A program made the translations under genes and the position numbers. 61,007 nt of DNA from an uncultured Muribaculaceae bacterium (GTDB lineage: Bacteria; Bacteroidota; Bacteroidia; Bacteroidales; Muribaculaceae): assembly GCA_910586565.1 (NCBI GenBank), contig CAJUIT010000019.1, positions 1-61,007 of the forward strand. The letters run 5' to 3'. Below, piece after piece: positions 59,640-61,007 of the stretch. The notes below the pieces were generated by a model, which saw nothing but the letters and a program-made list of their open reading frames with translations, searched no databases and had not been told where the DNA came from. How positions within the stretch are numbered: position 1 is the first letter of the stretch; each line of letters opens with the position of its first letter.

Positions 59640-60287
59640 TCAATTGCCGGGAGCCGCGCCCGGGTTCGACTCGGCAAGCAATTGTTCAAGCAGCCTTACT
59701 GCTGCCGACACTTGCTGTTTCCCCTCAGGGGTGTTGATGTCGATGCCTGCAAATGAGGTGCGGTCTTTAAGCAGTGCCAGATAATATATGCCTGCAACAA
59801 TCAGTGAAATCAATGTTTTGCAGTCTACGCCACATTCGGGCGACACATGTTCGGTGAGTTTTTTCACAAGTTCCTCCAGCTCCTTTTCGCGCAACTGAAG
59901 CGACCGTTGGGTGATTTCGTTGCGGTCGGCAACTTCCCAGCGCAGCATCTCTGTCATGAGCTTGTCGGCTACCAGGGAATTCATTATAGTTTCGATTGTA
60001 GGAGCTATTTTGCTTGTGGGTGTGGCGGAGGTCAACTCTCGCGAGGTTGAGTCGGTCACCCAATTGTCAAATCGCTTGGCAAAGTTTTCATAGAAATCGT
60101 CGAGATTTTTGTACCGGTTGTAGAACACAATCGGTTCGATTTTTGCCTGTTTTACTATGTCGGTGACAAGAGCTCCGGCAAATCCCTTTTTCTTGATTTG
60201 CGAGATGGCAGCTTTTTGAATGGCCGTTTCTATTGCAGCTTTTGAGCGGCGTGGGCGGCGTGGCGATGTGTGGTCAGATGCATCCAT
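59640..60287 (-). CDS. TetR-family transcriptional regulator
   Basis: A 215-residue protein with the TetR N-terminal helix-turn-helix (ALVTDIVKQAKIEPIVFYNRYKNLDDFY, about 38-67) after a basic start rich in Arg and Lys, and a helical C-terminal ligand domain. Such proteins usually repress efflux or metabolic genes when no ligand is bound. The target is not adjacent on this window, except possibly in the gene-free region to its right. No clear operator palindrome was identified. Confidence 0.9.
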   Translation of the reverse strand: MDASDHTSPRRPRRSKAAIETAIQKAAISQIKKKGFAGALVTDIVKQAKIEPIVFYNRYKNLDDFYENFAKRFDNWVTDSTSRELTSATPTSKIAPTIETIMNSLVADKLMTEMLRWEVADRNEITQRSLQLREKELEELVKKLTEHVSPECGVDCKTLISLIVAGIYYLALLKDRTSFAGIDINTPEGKQQVSAAVRLLEQLLAESNPGAAPGN

Positions 60288-60654
60288 TTTTCTTCACTGG
60301 CAAATGTCAGGGCAATCATTCGGTTAGAGACGGGTCTCTGCGTGGTGGCCGTCGGTCACTTCAATATGAGGTTTTCATGGTCTTTTCCGTGAGGAGTCCG
60401 CAGGTGGACGCATCAGGGAAATGGCGGATTTGTTTTATTAAGGTAGAACTATGCGTAGTTACAACAAGCATTGACCGTAGCTTAAACCGTAAGTAGGTAC
60501 CCTGAAAAAAATCAACTATGTATTTAGGATTTATTCCCGCTCTCCCCTAATCGCAAAGATAGCGATTCTCTTTAACATTCGTGAATTCTCCTCACTAATT
60601 GCGGTGGCGAATTGCTCCACATCTCCTTCAATCCCACTCTTGCGCCCTTGGCTC

Positions 60655-60903
60655 TTTCCCGCTCGAGTTGGCCGCTTGCGGGCCTAATCTGTGAAATCCG
60701 CTCCCTCCGCGAGCGACAAAACGCCGACAGCTTATATAAAGTTTTCCGCGCGCAGTGGCCGCTTGCCGGCCTAATCCGCGTAATCCGCGTAATCCGCGAG
60801 CAAAAAACTCTCGTAGATTCCAAAAATTTTCCCGCGCCGAGGAGCCGCTCATCGGCTCAATCCGTGAAATCCGTGTAATCTGTGAGCAAAAAAACTCTCG
60901 CCT
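60655..60903 (+). repeat. Three tandem copies of an AATCCGTG-type unit
   Basis: Three degenerate units of about 80-90 bp: each has a GCCGCTTGCCGGC-like hairpin, two or three AATCYGYG words and a tail of CGAGC or GTGAGC with A-rich sequence and CTCTCG. The rest of 60288-61007 contains no convincing gene; a TATCTTTG on the minus strand at 60554-60561 may be a promoter for the TetR gene. Confidence 0.6.
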
Positions 60904-61007
60904 GTGAGAAAAAAACAACAGTGGGGAAGCTAATCTGCGAGGGAGCGGCGCGACTCCCCCTGTGAGGGCGCTCAGGAGCCATTCTGGGGAACTATACCGA
61001 CAAGAGA

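Noticed and set aside
60655..60903. CRISPR array
   Set aside because: The repeats are degenerate, have no unique equal-length spacers, and no cas gene is near.

Overview
The window looks like chromosome of a gut Bacteroidales bacterium, most likely of the Muribaculaceae type. The lines of evidence are promoters of the Bacteroidetes form (TTTG or TTG, about 20 nt, then TAnnTTTG), a serine palmitoyltransferase of the Bacteroides kind, a reverse rubrerythrin, a long eukaryote-like urocanase, a DUF4922 protein, TPR/membrane/HTH regulators and many lipoproteins. Housekeeping genes are GC-rich; several accessory stretches are clearly AT-richer. The family placement is inference.

Layout. 0-0.35 kb: a long hairpin and no gene. 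0.35-6.4 kb: folB, a membrane GT2, a secreted amidase-like protein and a second GT2. 6.4-7.9 kb: an AT-rich insert with a small secreted protein, a structured repeat and an HTH-Fic gene behind a 40-bp palindrome. 8-11.1 kb: DUF4922 protein, groEL, groES. 11.3-18.1 kb: a locus that appears to combine peptide export and sensing: a 52-residue HlyD-like stub, a C39-peptidase ABC exporter, an outer-membrane barrel, an 83-residue secreted protein and a membrane TPR-HTH regulator. 18.1-30 kb: plsC, glyA, flavin reductase, pyrI, pyrB, a parvulin foldase, guaB, a surface protein and serine palmitoyltransferase. 30.2-32.7 kb: a low-GC island (two exported proteins, a HigA-like protein) bracketed by inverted copies of two repeats. 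32.9-37.3 kb: an unknown C-rich gene, a zinc-ribbon coiled coil, a Nif3-like protein and aspS. 37.6-43.2 kb: seven co-directional envelope genes (three LysM proteins, four lipoproteins). 43.6-50.2 kb: a complete histidine-to-glutamate pathway (ftcD, hutU, hutH, hutI). 50.8-56.4 kb: reverse rubrerythrin, carA, carB, yraN. 56.5-60.3 kb: an ECF sigma/anti-sigma-like/Spy-like trio, a lipoprotein and a TetR regulator. 60.3-61 kb: repeats only.

How genes work together. carAB with pyrBI feed pyrimidine synthesis. The hut genes with ftcD break histidine down to glutamate and charge folate with one-carbon units, while glyA and folB serve folate chemistry. Serine palmitoyltransferase starts sphingolipid synthesis and PlsC works on phospholipids.

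The most unusual content is (1) the export/sensing locus with its truncated adaptor and mosaic regulator, (2) at least four interspersed repeat families, one with terminal inverted repeats and one with base changes that keep a stem paired, (3) the palindrome at the Fic gene and (4) the uncharacterised LysM/lipoprotein cluster. No rRNA, tRNA, CRISPR array, transposase or integrase gene was seen.
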